Positions 23,380-36,112 of a DNA stretch of 64,000 nt are shown here, piece by piece. The notes below the pieces were generated by a model that was not told where the DNA came from, made no database searches, and saw only the letters and a program-made list of their open reading frames with translations. Position 1 is the stretch's first letter; the number at the start of each line of letters is the position of its first letter. Made by a program: the position numbers and the translations under genes. The stretch comes from Pithys albifrons albifrons (Eukaryota > Chordata > Aves > Passeriformes > Thamnophilidae): the NCBI RefSeq assembly GCF_047495875.1, contig NC_092465.1, forward strand, positions 2,569,847 to 2,633,846, in the 5' to 3' direction.

Positions 23380-24156
23380 AGAGGCCAAGGAGAGGAGTGG
23401 GGCTCATGGAAGGGGCTCTTGGGATGTGGGAAGCAGGAATTTGGGAGCAGTGGAGCAGGACAGGGCACTGGGACATGGGGGCATTGCCCTCCCTGTGGGT
23501 CTGTCCATGCACAGTGCACACCACAAACCTTGCATATTTACAGCATTATTAATGAACTCCACATGCCAGTTGATTAATTAGATATATCTGTTGTAACTGT
23601 GGTCTGGGTTATGAAAGATTTTGTGGTTCAGAGCTGTGCAGACCCTCTCTGAGTCCTCTGTTGTCTCAACCAAGCCCTTTTCCAGCAGTTGAAGCTGTGA
23701 CCATTCTGAGGTTTGGACCAAGGTGGGAGTGAGGTCTGAGGGGCAGAAGGAAACCATGCAAGGTTTGCTCAGGAAGGGCTGGAGGGCTCTGGGCTGCCTG
23801 GTTTGAGGCCTGACAGAATGAGGGGGGACAGACTGTCTGGGTAATGTGCTGAGAAAAACACTGAACTATTATTCATGCAGAAGATGGGAAGAGTTTGGCA
23901 GCCTGCAGCCATCTGGTTATAGTCAAAATGTCCATCCTGAGGCCTTCAGAGTGTACAATGACCAGAGATCCTGCAGTTCTTTCCATTCTTTCACCTCTTA
24001 TGTACATTCCCATGAAGAAAATGCTCCGAAAGAAATGCTGGGAATTCTGACATTTCGCCACATTGCACAACAGTGATGATTAAAATAAAAAACCAAACCC
24101 AAACATACAAAAAATTTACTTTATTAAGATATATTGTGCACCCTTCTGATAAAGTT
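23380..24156. other. Unique non-coding sequence
   Basis: No feature supported. A 76-codon frame near 23846-24076 has no recognisable similarity. Confidence 0.4.
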
Positions 24157-24248
24157 CACAGAATCACAGGATATCCTGAGCTGGAAGGCACCCACATGGA
24201 TCATTTAGTCCAACCCTCAGCCCTGCACAGGCTCATCCCCAAGAGTGA
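24157..24248 (-). mobile_element. Short antisense CR1 tail
   Basis: CACAGAATCACAGGATATCC, GAGCTGGAAGGCACCCAC and CCAACCCTCAGCCCTGCACA belong to the same CR1 subfamily as 19944-20128. Confidence 0.75.
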
Positions 24249-24343
24249 GATTTAAAGGAGCCCAGGGAGATTAAAACCATAGAATCATATTGAATTTTCA
24301 CAGGGAAAAGTGGCATAAGGGGAAAGACTCTCCTTGGTTTTGG

Positions 24344-24808
24344 ACAAGGTCCAGAGAAGAGCAACGAGGCTGGAGAAGGGACTGGAGCACAAGTGCTGTG
24401 GGGAGAGGCTGAGGGAGCTGGGGGTGTTCAGCCTGGAGAAGAGGAGGCCCAGAGGTGACCTCAGCACTGTCTGGAACTGCCTGAAGGGAAGTTGTGGCCA
24501 GCTGGGGGTTGGTCTCTTCTCCCAGGCACTCAGCAATAGGACAAGGGGGCACGATGGGCTCAAGCTCTGCCAGGGCAGGTTTAGGTTGGATATCAGGAGG
24601 ATGCTCTTTCCATAGAGAGTGCTCAGGCATTGGAATGGGCTGCCCAGAGAAGTGGTGGATTCTCCAGGCCTGGAGATTTTTCAGCTGAGCTTGGCTGTGG
24701 CACTGAGTGCCATGATCTGGTAAAGGGACTGGAGTTGGCCCAAGGGTTGGACTTGCTGATCTTGGAGGTCTTTTCCAACCCAATCCATTCTGTGATTCTG
24801 TGAAACCA
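24344..24808 (+). mobile_element. CR1 type A fragment, standard tail
   Basis: Sense CR1 from GGTCCAGAGAAGAGCAACGA to the tail with two ATTCTGTG-type repeats at 24788-24803. It encodes the ORF2 C-terminus ([26 protein letters not shown]). The stretch near 24575-24615 differs from other type A copies (GGTTTAGGTTGGATATCAGG), as in a neighbouring subfamily. No hairpin module is present. Confidence 0.85.
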
Positions 24809-25418
24809 CAGGAGGGATTATGTGCTGCCTGGTCTGCACATGTGGATGGCACAGGTTGGGTTGGTCTGGCCCTTACGCCCCCAGCTGTGGTGTTTCCTTC
24901 TCACTTTGTACTTGAGATAAAGCCCAGAATGTGGATCACCTGAATCCAGCAGAAAAAAACCCCAAACAAACAGACAGCCCTACACGAGGCGAGTTCTTTG
25001 TAAACAGAATAATTCAGTGGTAAAATTCCATTTCTTGTCTGCTGCCCTAATGCTGAAAGCCAATTGAACAGAAAGTTTGCTTCTGTAAACCAATTTACTG
25101 ATTAAAAACGGCCCCCTCTGCCCGTGCCCTCCATCAGGGCCTCTTTAAACTCCTCTCTGGGGCTCTCCAGACAAATGCAAAGTGACATCTGGGAGCACGA
25201 GCAGCTATTACTGGCACTCAGGGCTTAATGCGCTGACCTGGCGTTCCCTCCGCGCCGGGATTAGGAGTTTGGAGCGTCTCCCTCGCCCTGTTGATTCCCC
25301 TCGAGGCATCTCTGAAGGATCCACACACCCTGCAGGCTGGGAAGGGCAAATTAAACCCTTCCAGCAGATCCCACGTGTGTGGCTCAGCACCAGGCAGGGC
25401 TGTGGCTCTGGGGGAAAT
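24809..25418. other. Unique sequence with a candidate regulatory element
   Basis: Non-repetitive. The central part (24990-25280) is described separately. No exon is supported. Confidence 0.4.
24990..25280. promoter_or_regulatory. Candidate conserved non-coding element
   Basis: High-complexity sequence between CR1 copies, with the words CAATTTACTGATTAAAAACG, GACAAATGCAAAGTGACATC and GGGCTTAATGCGCTGACC, and a local rise in CpG (GCGTTCCCTCCGCGCCGGG). No repeat similarity or coding frame explains it. Conservation is inferred from composition only. Confidence 0.25.
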
Positions 25419-25885
25419 CACAGAATCACAGAATGGATTGGGTTGGAAAAGTCCAAGCCTTGATCCAACCCCACTGTGATCACTCAGTGCCCTGGGCTGG
25501 TGATCACAGTGGGGTTGGATCAAGACATGGTGGATTCTCACTCAGTGGCACATCCATAGAATCACAGAATCACAGAATGTATTGGGTTGGAAAAGCCCTC
25601 CGAGATCGTCAAGTCCAACCCTTGGGCCAACTCCAGTCCCTTTACCAGATCATGGCACTCAGTGCCACGGCCAAGCTCAGCTGAAAAACCTCCAGGGATG
25701 GGGAATCCACCCCCTCTCTGGGCAGCCCATTCCAATGCCTGAGCACTCTCTCTGCAAAAAATTTCTTTCTGCTCTCCAACTTCAATTTCCCCTGGCAGAG
25801 CTTGAGCCCATCGTGCCCCCTTGTCCTATTGCTGAGTGCCTGGGAGAAGAGACCAACCCCCACCTGGCCAGAACTTCCCTTCAGG
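25419..25885 (-). mobile_element. CR1 type A composite with doubled, hairpin-bearing tail
   Basis: Antisense. Outer tail at 25419, shortened hairpin at 25460-25523, inner tail near 25560, body to 25885. Part of the outer tail and one hairpin arm are deleted relative to 22848-23379. The architecture is otherwise the same. Confidence 0.85.
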
Positions 25886-25917
25886 GAGTTCTGGGTCACA
25901 GGATTGTGCAATTGCCG

Positions 25918-26000
25918 AGTTATGGGGTCATGGAGTTATGGGGTCATGGAGTTATGGGGTCATGGAGTTATGGGGTCATGGAGTTATGGGGTCATGGAAT
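25918..26000. repeat. 16-bp minisatellite
   Basis: Five near-perfect units of TATGGGGTCATGGAGT starting at 25921, 25937, 25953, 25969 and 25985. It lies directly beside the truncated 5' end of the CR1 copy. Confidence 0.9.
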
Positions 26001-26149
26001 GACAGAGAGGAGGGAGCAGAAGGGCAGTTCCAGGCTCTCCAGAGGGGCCTGGAGTTCGCTGCCGAGAGGGAAAAGAAGAGGTGAGACCTGGGATTGAACC
26101 CTCTGGAGAACTTTGGTGTGGTTCCTGAAATTATGGGGGAATTGTGGGA

Positions 26150-26413
26150 TCACAGAATCAATTGGGTTGGAAAAGACCTTCCAGATCATCAAGTGCAACC
26201 CTTGGGCCAACTCCAGTCCCTTTACCAGATCATGGCACTCAGTGCCACGGCCAAGCTCAGGTTCAAAACCTCCAGGGATGGGGATTCCACCCCCTCTCTG
26301 GGCAGCCCATTCCAATGCCTGAGCACTCTCTCTGCAAAGAACTTTTCCTGATCTCCAACTTCAATTTCCCCTGGCAGAGCTTGAGCCCATCGTGCCCCCT
26401 TGTCCTATTGCTG
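26150..26413 (-). mobile_element. CR1 type A fragment
   Basis: Antisense, from the tail GATCACAGAATCAATTGGGT to CCTTGTCCTATTGCTGA. It has the standard tail without the hairpin module. 5' truncated. Confidence 0.85.
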
Positions 26414-26967
26414 ACTGTTTCAGTGAGAAAGGTGAGACTCAGAAAATGCAAGGATTTAACTTTATTTCTTCTGAAACCCCTCACTCCTCAGTTTCCAGGG
26501 GATAATTAGAAAATAAGGTGGTGTTCACGTGGCTTAAATCTCAGTAAAAATACTTCTGGAACTGAACTCCACAGAATGTTCTGATTGCACCAAGCTCCCC
26601 TGTGAGGCTCTTTCCAGTAATCAGTAAAGCAAATTTCTTTACAAGCCAGTGGGAGAAGGGAATTTATAGTTATTCCCTGCCAACTGCTTAGAAAGCTGCC
26701 AGCTAATCTGTTTCCCTGCTTTTTGTGTCAAAGTTGAAATCCATCTTGACTCGAGCTGAATTCTTTGTGTAAGAGCCTGGTGATTGCTGGTGTTTTCCTG
26801 CTGGAAAAAAAACCCTCGACAGAAAATGTCTGAGCCCATTTTTTTTGTAATCACAGAGTTTGAGTTGGAGCCTGAGAGCTCTGAGGGAGTGAGAGAATTC
26901 CTGAGGATTCGTGCTGACCACTGGTTCAAACTGTCAGGCACAACTTTATACTGGGCTTTGTGGGTTT
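26414..26967. other. Unique non-coding sequence
   Basis: No gene or repeat seen. Confidence 0.4.
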
Positions 26968-27757
26968 GAACAGCGTGGCCAGCAGGCCCAGGGCAGTGAC
27001 CCTTCCCCTGGGCTCTGCCTTGGGGAGGCCACACCTTGAGTGTTGTGTTCAGTTCTGGGCCCCTCAGTTGAGGAAAGAGCTTGAGGGGCTGGAGCGGGGC
27101 CAGAGAAGAGCAACGAGGCTGGAGAAGGGACTGGATGTGGCACTGAGTGTCCTCTGAAACACCTCCAGGGACAGAGAATCCACCATGTCTTGATCCAACC
27201 CTACTGTGATCACCAGCCCAGGGCACAGAGTGCCCTGGGCTGGTGATCACAGTAGGGTTGGATCAAGGGTTGATGATCTCAGAGGTCTCTTCCAACTCAA
27301 CTGAGAAGAGAAGAGCAACGAGGCTGGAGAAGGGACTGGAGCACAAGTGCTGTGGGGAGAGGCTGAGGGAGCTGGGGGTGTTCAGCCTGGAGAAGAGGAG
27401 GCTCAGAGGTGACCTCAGCACTGTCTGGAACTGCCTGAAGGGAAGTTCTGGCCAGGTGGGGGTTGGTCTCTTCTCCCAGGCACTCAGCAATAGGACAAGG
27501 GGGCACGATGGGCTCAAGCTCTGCCAGGGGAAATTGAAGTTGGAGAGCAGAAAGAAATTCTTTGCAGAGAGAGTGCTCAGGCATTGGAATGGGCTGCCCA
27601 GAGAGGGGGTGGATTCCCCATCCCTGGAGGTTTTTTAGCTGAGCTTGGCCGTGGCACTGAGTGCCATGATCTGGTAAAGGGACTGGAGTTGGCCCAAGGG
27701 TTGGACTTGATGATCTCAGAGGGCTTTTCCAACCCAATCCATTCTAGGATTCTATGA
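26968..27757 (+). mobile_element. CR1 type A fragment with internal fold-back module
   Basis: Sense CR1 beginning in ORF2. Read in frame with small breaks, it gives [20 protein letters not shown], then [20 protein letters not shown] and RRATRLEKG. At about 27125-27335 the fold-back module interrupts the frame. It holds an inverted tail piece, a perfect hairpin (27190-27266, 37-bp arms, 3-nt loop) and a CR1 3' end. The word GAGCAACGAGGCTGGAGAAG occurs before (27108) and after (27315) it. The body then continues to a normal tail near 27757. Confidence 0.88.
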
Positions 27758-28127
27758 ATGTAGAAATTATGTTTTGTTTTGTGGAGTTTGAGCCCATTCC
27801 ATTGGTGAACAACAGAACTGTGACCTGTGCTGTTCCCCTTGGTGTGTGTACAACACATACTGTGCATCTGGGAGTGGAAAGGGAACTCACCCAGCTCTGT
27901 CAGGATGGTTTTTCCAGCCTAGTTTGGTGGTCACTCCTTCCCACAGGAATTCTGCCCTTCAGCAGAGCTCCCTTGAGGCTCTTGCTCCTTCTCTTCCACT
28001 TCTTGCATAACTTTGTCACAGGCTCTGCCCCATTTTCTGGAACTTTCTTCTGTCCTCACATTCTTATCATGCCTTTTTCTCACCAGTCATTGGTTTCTGA
28101 TATTGATCCACCTGATATTTCTGATAT
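27758..28127. other. Unique non-coding sequence
   Basis: Nothing recognisable. Confidence 0.4.
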
Positions 28128-28268
28128 TTGCCCATCCCTGGAACTGTTCCAGGCAGGTCTTGGAGCAACCTGGGATAGTGGGAGGTGTCCCTGCCCATGG
28201 CAGTGGGTGGGACATTAAATGGCCTTTAAGGTTCCTTCCCACCCAAACCATTCCAGGAGTCTGTGATC
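28128..28268 (+). mobile_element. CR1 type B tail
   Basis: GGAGCAACCTGGGATAGTGG, GGAGGTGTCCCTGCCCATGG and CCTTCCCACCCAAACCATTC give a sense CR1 3' end. Confidence 0.75.
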
Positions 28269-29763
28269 CTGCTGCTTGGGTGTCAAACTGTTTTCCCTGT
28301 TTCTTACTGCTTTTTATGAGAGAAAAGTTGAATTTAGGACAAATTCTGGATGCTGTTGGTGCTTGTCAGATTCAGGAAGTGCCTGTTCCCTTCCCAGTTT
28401 GTCACAGACTTCCTTTGTAATTTCAGAAAAGCCTCTCTGTGTTTCAGTATGTTGCAGAGAGAGATAGAAAGGTGTTTTCCATAGTACCTGTTGCAATATT
28501 TAGGAATAATTATGGAAAATATATAAATGTAAGGAAGGCAAGGATAGGTAGGAGCTATGGCTTCATCTTCATTCCAGTGGTCAGGAATATTACAACAAAC
28601 TGGAAAGTATTGTCAGAGTCTTTATTAGTCACCAATATCTTCCTCCTAAAAAAATATGTCTTTAAGAATTCCAGTGAAAGCCTCCCAGCCAAACTGATGT
28701 TCCTGTTCAAAGTTTCACCTCCAGGTTTTCAAACAGAGAGTGGATGGTAAAGTCATTAGCAGGGTCATAAACACTGGCTTGGTATTTGCATTAGGAATTG
28801 GAAATATAAAGTACTGACACAGCCCCTGTGTGGATTTTTGTGGAGTTTTGATCACATCCTTACAGACACACTGTAATTTTTGGAGAAATTTTTTAAATAC
28901 TGTTTTGATCCCGAGCTGCAGAAGGTGGTCCAGGAGTCAACATGAGATTTTGTTTTTCTCCATGTCTCAAACACAGCAGAAAACTCCCAAAGAACTGCCC
29001 CATTATTCTGGGCTTGTATTGACATCCTTGATTCCATCACACCAAGTGCCAGCAGTGCCTTTTGCTGGGCTGGAATAAATCTGCCCATGATCTCCCCAGT
29101 TGTTCAACAGGACATGTTAGAATTTATCAGGTTCCCTTCCCTGATAAATGTGGTGATTGGACTCATTTCAGTACCAAAACCTGGTGTTGATGCTTTGGTT
29201 GGTGATTGCAGAGTCCAACAACTCTGTATGTGGGAAGAGCCCCTGTTAAAACAACACTGCTTGGAAACAAAGGTGCCCAATATTTGGGAAATCCATCCCT
29301 ACCCACAAACACCTCCTGACCCAAACCCTCCTCTGCCAAACCTCTTGTTTGCCAGGTCATGGTGAGCAGGTTTTCCTTTCAACCTTGGCTGGGGCCTGTT
29401 GTGCAACTTCCTCCTCCCAACAGCAAAGGAATTTAACCTTTCCCAGCCCTTTCTGGGCAGAGCTTTGCACATCCCATCACAAACCTTTTATTCCTTGGCT
29501 GCCACTTTTCCTCAGCAAATTGTGATGGTTCCAGTGCAGCTTTTGCTCAAAGCCTCAATCACTCCTGGTGTTACTCAGGGCAATAATCACCTCTGCAGAG
29601 CTGGAACAGTGTGACAGCCTCAGAAATTTGGGGTGTGTTTTGCTGCTTCATTTCCCATTTCCAGTTGTTTACATTCAAGTGTGAAAGTGGGGATTGAAGT
29701 TGTGGTGACCCAATTATAGTTATGGCAGCTGTTAATTACCAGGGATGTAAAGGAAGGCATTGA
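28269..29763. other. Unique non-coding sequence
   Basis: No exon supported. Frames of 60-100 codons in this stretch have no recognisable similarity. Confidence 0.4.
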
Positions 29764-30298
29764 GGAGTGGGGAAAAGGAATAAAATATTTTCATTGACAA
29801 TTCATCATTGCAATCTTTAAAAATCAATTCAAAATCAAGTTGGCAATTTAAAAAAAAAGGTTTGAATTGTTCATTATTCTGCCCAAACTTGTTCATTGTG
29901 GGTGAAATATTCCCCATTAATTGTTAGAGAATATGTGGAGTGGGGAAAAGAACTAAAATATTTTCATTGACAATTCATCATTACAATCTTCAATAAAAAT
30001 CAATTCAAAATCAAGCTGTGAATTAAAAAAAAAAAAGGTTTGAATTGTTCATTATTCTGCCCAAACTTGTTCATTGTGGGTGAAATATTCCCCATTAATT
30101 GTTAGAGAATATGTGGAGTGGGGAAAAGGAATAAAATATTTTCATTGACAATTCATCATTGCAATCTTCAATAAAAATCAATTCAAAATCAAGTTGGCAA
30201 TTTAAAAAAAAAAAAAGGTTTGAATTGTTCATTATTCTGCCCAAACTTGTTCATTCTGAGTACAATATTCCCCATTAATTGTTAGGGAATATTTGGAA
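29764..30298. repeat. Three-copy tandem repeat, about 173-182 bp
   Basis: Units begin with GAGTGGGGAAAAG at 29764, 29937 and 30116. Each has an A run of variable length before GGTTTGAATTGTTCATTATT. The third copy is the most diverged at its right end. Not related to CR1. Confidence 0.9.
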
Positions 30299-30973
30299 TC
30301 ACATCCCTGTTTATCTTGACCAGATTTGTTCATGTGACAACATTTTAATTTAACTTGCAGAGGAGACCTCTGGAATGGGAGTGGATATTTTATGTGGGCA
30401 CAAATTAATCAATGCCCTCTCCCTGTCCCCTCAGCTCTGGCTTTGCAGGGTCAGATTATGGTGATGGAAATGTCAACAGAGTTATTTTATTCTGATGGTT
30501 TCAGTGAAAGCATCCAGTTAATGTGCTTGTCCAGCAGGGTTGGCCATTCCATTCATCCCCAGGGACATTCCAGAGCCATAAGGCCACAGGTTTGAAACTG
30601 GGGATGGTTTCACCCTCCAAGCAGCAGGTTGGGATTCCTGGATTAACAGGCAGACTCCCTGGAACCACAGGTTTGGGTGCTGGCAGCCAGCCCTGCCCAG
30701 GGGCACACGTGGCACTGCTGCTGCTCTGCCCAGGTGTCACCCACAGGGTGACCAGGCAGTGTCACCCCCAGCAAGGGCTGGGCAGGGACACCTCCCTCCT
30801 GAGCCCTGGAACTGCTCCTGTTGCTGTCCCAGCAGGGAGAGAGGGAAAGACAAACACCAGGATTTTTAGGCTGTGCAGGACATACATTTGGGACACTCTG
30901 AACTTCCCTCCCTGCCCATGAAATGTGATCAGTGTTGGGAAAAAATGGAGGGTTTGCCCCAGAACTGAATATT
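30299..30973. other. Unique non-coding sequence
   Basis: GC-richer part at 30540-30860 with chance frames on both strands. No feature supported. Confidence 0.4.
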
Positions 30974-31491
30974 TTAGAGGTGACCTCAGCACTGTCTGGA
31001 ACTGCCTGAAGGGAAGTTCTGGCCAGGTGGGGGTTGGTCTCTTCTCCCAGGCACTCAGCAATAGGACAAGGGGGCACGATGGGCTCAAGCTCTGCCAGGG
31101 GAAATTCAAGTTGGAGAGCAGAAAGAAATTCTTTGCAGAGAGAGTGCTCAGGCATTGGAATGGGCTGCCCAGAGAGGGGGTGGATTCCCCATCCCTGGAG
31201 GTTTTTCAGCTGAGCTTGGCCGTGGCACTGAGTGCCATGATCTGGTAAAGGGACTGGAGTTGGCCCAAGGGTTGGACTTGATGATCTCGGAGGTCTTTTC
31301 CAACCCAATCCATTCTATGATTCTGTGACTCTATGGATGTGGCACTGAGTGAGAATCCACCATGTCTTGATCCAACCCTACTGTGATCACCAGCCCAGGG
31401 CACAGAGTGCCCTGGGCTGGTGATCACAGTGGGATTGGATCAAGGGTTGGACTTGATGATCTCAGAGATCTTTCCAACCCAATCCATTCTG
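30974..31491 (+). mobile_element. CR1 type A composite with doubled, hairpin-bearing tail
   Basis: Sense copy of the composite: body (30974-31300), first 3' end with octamer-like units at 31314-31334, inverted piece GGATGTGGCACTGAGTGAGA, hairpin 31367-31443 and second 3' end to 31491. The orientation is opposite to 17099, 22848 and 25419. Confidence 0.87.
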
Positions 31492-31712
31492 TGATCTTGG
31501 GGTTTGGGGGGAGAATGTGGACGTTCAGGTGTTACCTGAACTCAGCCTGGTCATCAGGGTGGCTGTGGAGCTGCTCTTGGCTGTTTGGGGAGCTCTGCCT
31601 TAATTACAGAACTCCTACAGAGGTCAAGACAAGGCTCTGGGGACACTGAGGACTCCCTTGTGTCAGGACTTAAAGTGGCTTAGAAAAAGGTGGGAGAGGA
31701 ACTTTGTACACA

Positions 31713-31976
31713 GGCAGACAGTGGTAGGACAAGGGGGAATGATTTTAAACTAAGAGGGAAGCTTTGGGTTAGGTATTGGGAAGGAATTGGTGGCTGGGAG
31801 GGTGGGCAGGCCCTGGAACAGGTTGGGCAGAGAAGCTGTGGCTGCCCCTGGATCCCTGGGAGTGTCCAAGGCCAGGTTGGAGCATCCTGGGCTGGTGGGA
31901 GGTGTCCCTGCCCATGGACTGTGGCACTGGATGATCTAAAAGGTCCCTTCCAACCCAAACCATTCTGGGATTCTTT
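31713..31976 (+). mobile_element. CR1 type B 3' fragment
   Basis: Starts in the coding end with AGTGGTAGGACAAGGGGGAA and TGATTTTAAACTAAGAGGG, then GGCAGAGAAGCTGTGGCTGC and the tail GGTCCCTTCCAACCCAAACC. 5' truncated. Confidence 0.85.
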
Positions 31977-34481
31977 CATTTCCTTTCTTTCATTTTATTT
32001 TCCATTTCCCAATGAAAAAACTGCTTGGAAATTATGACAAAATGGGAGTAAATCCTGAACTCTGCCAACACCCTGACCCAGGACCCTTTTTCTGGGTAAA
32101 CATCTTGACAAAGACATGGAGTATCATCTTTGATGAATAAAACCAGATTCCCAGAGTGCCCAAGTGACTTTGCACAAACTGCCCAGGCATTGATTGGAAT
32201 CTCCTTGTGAAATAAAACAGGAGGAGCTGTGGGCAGGCACAGGGACCCCCTGCCCTGCACCCTGCAGGGAAAACAGGCAGGATTTGCAGGATAGCAGGGT
32301 GGGAATGCCTGTTCCTGCCTCCTGGTTCCACTCATTCCCAAGCTGCCTGACAGCCAGGAAGGATTTGACTGCATTTCTCAGCTCTGTGCTGGAGAGCTGA
32401 GCAGATTCCACATCAATATTGTGCTGTTTCAGAGATGCTGAGGCTGAGGAGTGTTTGGAGAGACTGTTTTAACCCTGCCCCAGCCCTGGTGCTGTCACTG
32501 CCAAACTTCTGTTCAAGTGGGATCTGCAGAGTCAGAGCACTGCAAGTCATCAAAATTAATTAACAAATATAGAGGGCTGAAATACAGCTGTCTGCAGGAT
32601 GGGGGATTATTATTAGTGAGCATATTGGATAAAAATGAGTGAAAAAAAGACTCACATAGGGCATAAAAAGTTCTTTTTAATTGGGGGGTTTTTGTATTAA
32701 TTGTAGAGCAGGGCCCTAATACTGAATAGCAAAGTTTTTTTGTGTATCCTGGAGATAAATGAGGGCCTGACTACACATGGATGAGACTGAAACTGGGGAC
32801 TGAGTAACGAGACAAGGAACTTCATCCTCCAAATCAGCCTTAAAATGCTGTCCCAAGGGGTTCTCCAAGGGCTTTGGGAATGTCCTATAGTTTTCCTCCA
32901 TGGAGCAACCCTTTCCCATTGGATTTCTTCTGGAATGTTGGAAGGGAAGTGGCAGGAATGGGGTGGTGGGAAGGACTCAGCACTGGCCAGAGCTGGGATG
33001 GTGCAAGGAGATAAAACACCACCAAGCACCCGTTTCTGGTTAGACAATGGAATAGAAACGAGTCTGGGATAAAAGAATAATCTCATTATTTGAGCAGAAC
33101 AGTGTCAATCATCCCCAGATGTTGTGGTAAAAATGTAGCTGTGCCATCCAGCTGTGCAGGGCTGGGTGATCCTCATCCTTCCCACATTCTGAGGAGTTTA
33201 TTTTATCCCTGCAGATACATTTATGAGAGAATTTCATGTTTTGGGGAGGAAAAAAAAAGTCATTTTTTTAGAAAAAGCAATTTCCCCTTTTTACTAATAC
33301 GGTGACAATTCAGGCTTTTAGATTATTGCTCCTGCTCTTCCCTGAAATGGAAATTAAACAAACCAGAATCAGTTGCCACAGAAGTAAAAACCCAAGGAGA
33401 GGGAAAAGCTATTAAGAGATTTAAACACACAACGAACAAGACCTTTTAGAGGAGATTAAAGTGTGTGACAAGCATTAGGATTTCAAGGTGCTGCTGGATT
33501 GATGTGCCTCAGAATGAGAAGAGGCACATTAAAAGCTCCAATCGTTCAGGCTGGGGTGAGACTGGAGAGGAGCAATTACCAAAGAGTTAAGGCATTAAAT
33601 CAAACTTTTGGGGAAGGTTTGGGTTCTTTGTGTGATCAAACACGGGGGCTTGGAGGCTTTCCCTTGAAACACAAACCCTGGGAGGAAAAGGTTGTTGTGG
33701 AGTCTGGGAAGTTGGAAAGGAGCAGGTCCAAAGACCCTCAAATCCCATCAACTCATTAACAAGAGACAAACGTGTTTGTTGGTTTGTCTTGAAATGTTAA
33801 AAAGGGGGATTTGGCTCATTAAAACTGTCTGAAACTTGGGAAATTCGAGTGTCAGCCACCAGATTTGGTGAAATAAACTCTTCCAAACCTTTCCAACATC
33901 AACCCCCAGGTCATTGTTTTACTGGTTTGGGCTCCACAATGAGAAATGTTTGGATATTTTCAATCTGTGTTTCCAAAGGAGGTTTTTCTGTGTGAAACCC
34001 CAAAGACAGAACCTGACCCGGGTGTCTCATGGAGCATTTATATATTTATCTTCCTTTCAGCAGCTTTTGGCTCTGTAGGGTTGAAGAAATATCTATTTTA
34101 TTACTATTTCAACCCAGTGGATCCCCGGGGGAGCCCAACTAAAACCAGCACGAGGTGCAGAGACATTTGAGAGTTCCCTGGAAATGCCGTTAATGAGAAT
34201 CGTGCCCCGAAAGTGCCTCTTTTGGGGGCTGAAGTTCAAAATCTCACAGGGGGTCTCAGGACACTCAGGTGGGGCTTTAATCTCTCCAGATTTCTCCGAG
34301 CTGGGGGATCTGTCTGTGGTTTAGAAGCAAAGAAATTCAGGCTTGCTCAGAGCCCAAGGAGAGCTCCAGTTTTTATGATTTTAATGGTTATGGCCAGAAA
34401 TTATTTACTGAACAGGCAGAGCTGAACATGCAAAGCATTTTCTGCAAGGACCGTTAGATGGTTTGGAGCAGAGTCAAGATA
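31977..34481. other. Unique non-coding sequence
   Basis: About 2.5 kb without a recognisable gene, CR1 copy or tandem repeat. Short open frames only. Confidence 0.4.
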
Positions 34482-34643
34482 TTATTATTATTAACAACAA
34501 TACTAACAATGACATTAATAACATTAATAATAACATTAACAATACCATTAATAGAATACTAATACTATTGCTACTAATAATGAAAACAACCCCCAAATTA
34601 AACACAGTTATTTAAGTTGCTTTGAGGAATTTTATCAAAAGTA

Positions 34644-34716
<73 letters not shown>

Positions 34717-34836
34717 TATTATTATTATTATAATTATTATAATAATTGTTATAATCATCATGATCATCATCATCATCACCCAAATTAAACAATTATTTAA
34801 GTTGCTTCCAGGAATTTTCTCAAAAGTATCCTAATG

Positions 34837-34902
<66 letters not shown>

Positions 34903-34993
34903 TAAAAAAACAACCCCCAAATTAAACAATTATTTAAGTTGCTTCCAGGAATTTTCTCAAAAGTATAATAATAATAATAACAATAACAATAAC

Positions 34994-35045
<52 letters not shown>

Positions 35046-36112
35046 TAAAAAACAACCCCCAAATTAAACAGTTATTTAAGTTGCTTCCAGGAATTTTCTC
35101 AAAAGTATCCCATTAATAATAATAACAAAATAATAATAATAACAACAATAACAATAATAATAATAAAAATAAAAACAACCCCCAAATTGAACACAGTTAT
35201 TTAAGTTGCTTCCAGGAATTTTCTCCAAATAATAATAATAATAATAATAATAACAACAACAACAACAATAATAATAATAATAATAATAAAAATAAAATAA
35301 AATAAAATAAAATAAATAATAATAACAATTAAAATAATAATAATAATAAACAACCCCCAAATTGAACACAGTTATTTAAGTTGCTTCCAGGAATTTTCTC
35401 AAAAGTATAATAATAATAAAAATAAAAATAAAAAATAATAGCATAAAATAAAATAAAATAAAATAAAAATAACAATAAAAATAATAATAATAAACAACCC
35501 CCAAATTGAACACAGTTATTTAAGTTACTTCCAGGAATTTTCTCAAAAGTATCCCATTAATAATAATAAAAATAAAAATAAAAATAATAAACAACCCCGA
35601 AATTAAACACAATTATTTAAGTTACTTCCAGGAATTTTGTCAAAAGTATCCCATTAATAAAAATAAAAATAATAATAATAAACAACCCCCAAATTAAACA
35701 CAGTTATTTAAGTTGCTTCCAGGAGTTTTCTCAAAAGTATAATAATAATAAAAATAAAAATAAAAAATAATAGCATAAAATAAAATAAAAATAACAATAA
35801 AAATAATAATAATAAACAACCCCCAAATTAAACACAGTTATTTAAGTTGCTTCCAGGAATTTTCTCAAAAGTATAATAAAAATAAAAATAATAACAATAA
35901 TAATAATAATCATCATCATCAGCAACAGCAACAACAACAACAATAAAAATAAAAACAACCCCCAAATTAAACACAATTATTTAAGTTGCTTCCAGGAATT
36001 TTCTCAAAAGTATCCCATTAATAATAATAAAAATAATAATAATAAACAACCCCCAAATTAAACACAGTTATTTAAGTTGCTTCCAGGAGTTTTCTCAAAA
36101 GTATCCCATCAA
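34482..36112. repeat. Compound array: ~55-bp core alternating with AAT/AAAAT microsatellites
   Basis: A core that contains AACCCCCAAATTAAACACAG, TTATTTAAGTTGCTTCCAGG and ATTTTCTCAAAAGTAT occurs 12 times (near 34590, 34779, 34911, 35054, 35176, 35351, 35496, 35592, 35683, 35818, 35956 and 36048). Between cores lie (AAT)n, (AAAT)n, (AAAAT)n and CAA/CAT-containing microsatellites of 20-110 bp. The first long array (34644-34722) reads ATT on this strand, the later ones AAT. The cores are highly similar while the spacers differ in length. Confidence 0.9.
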
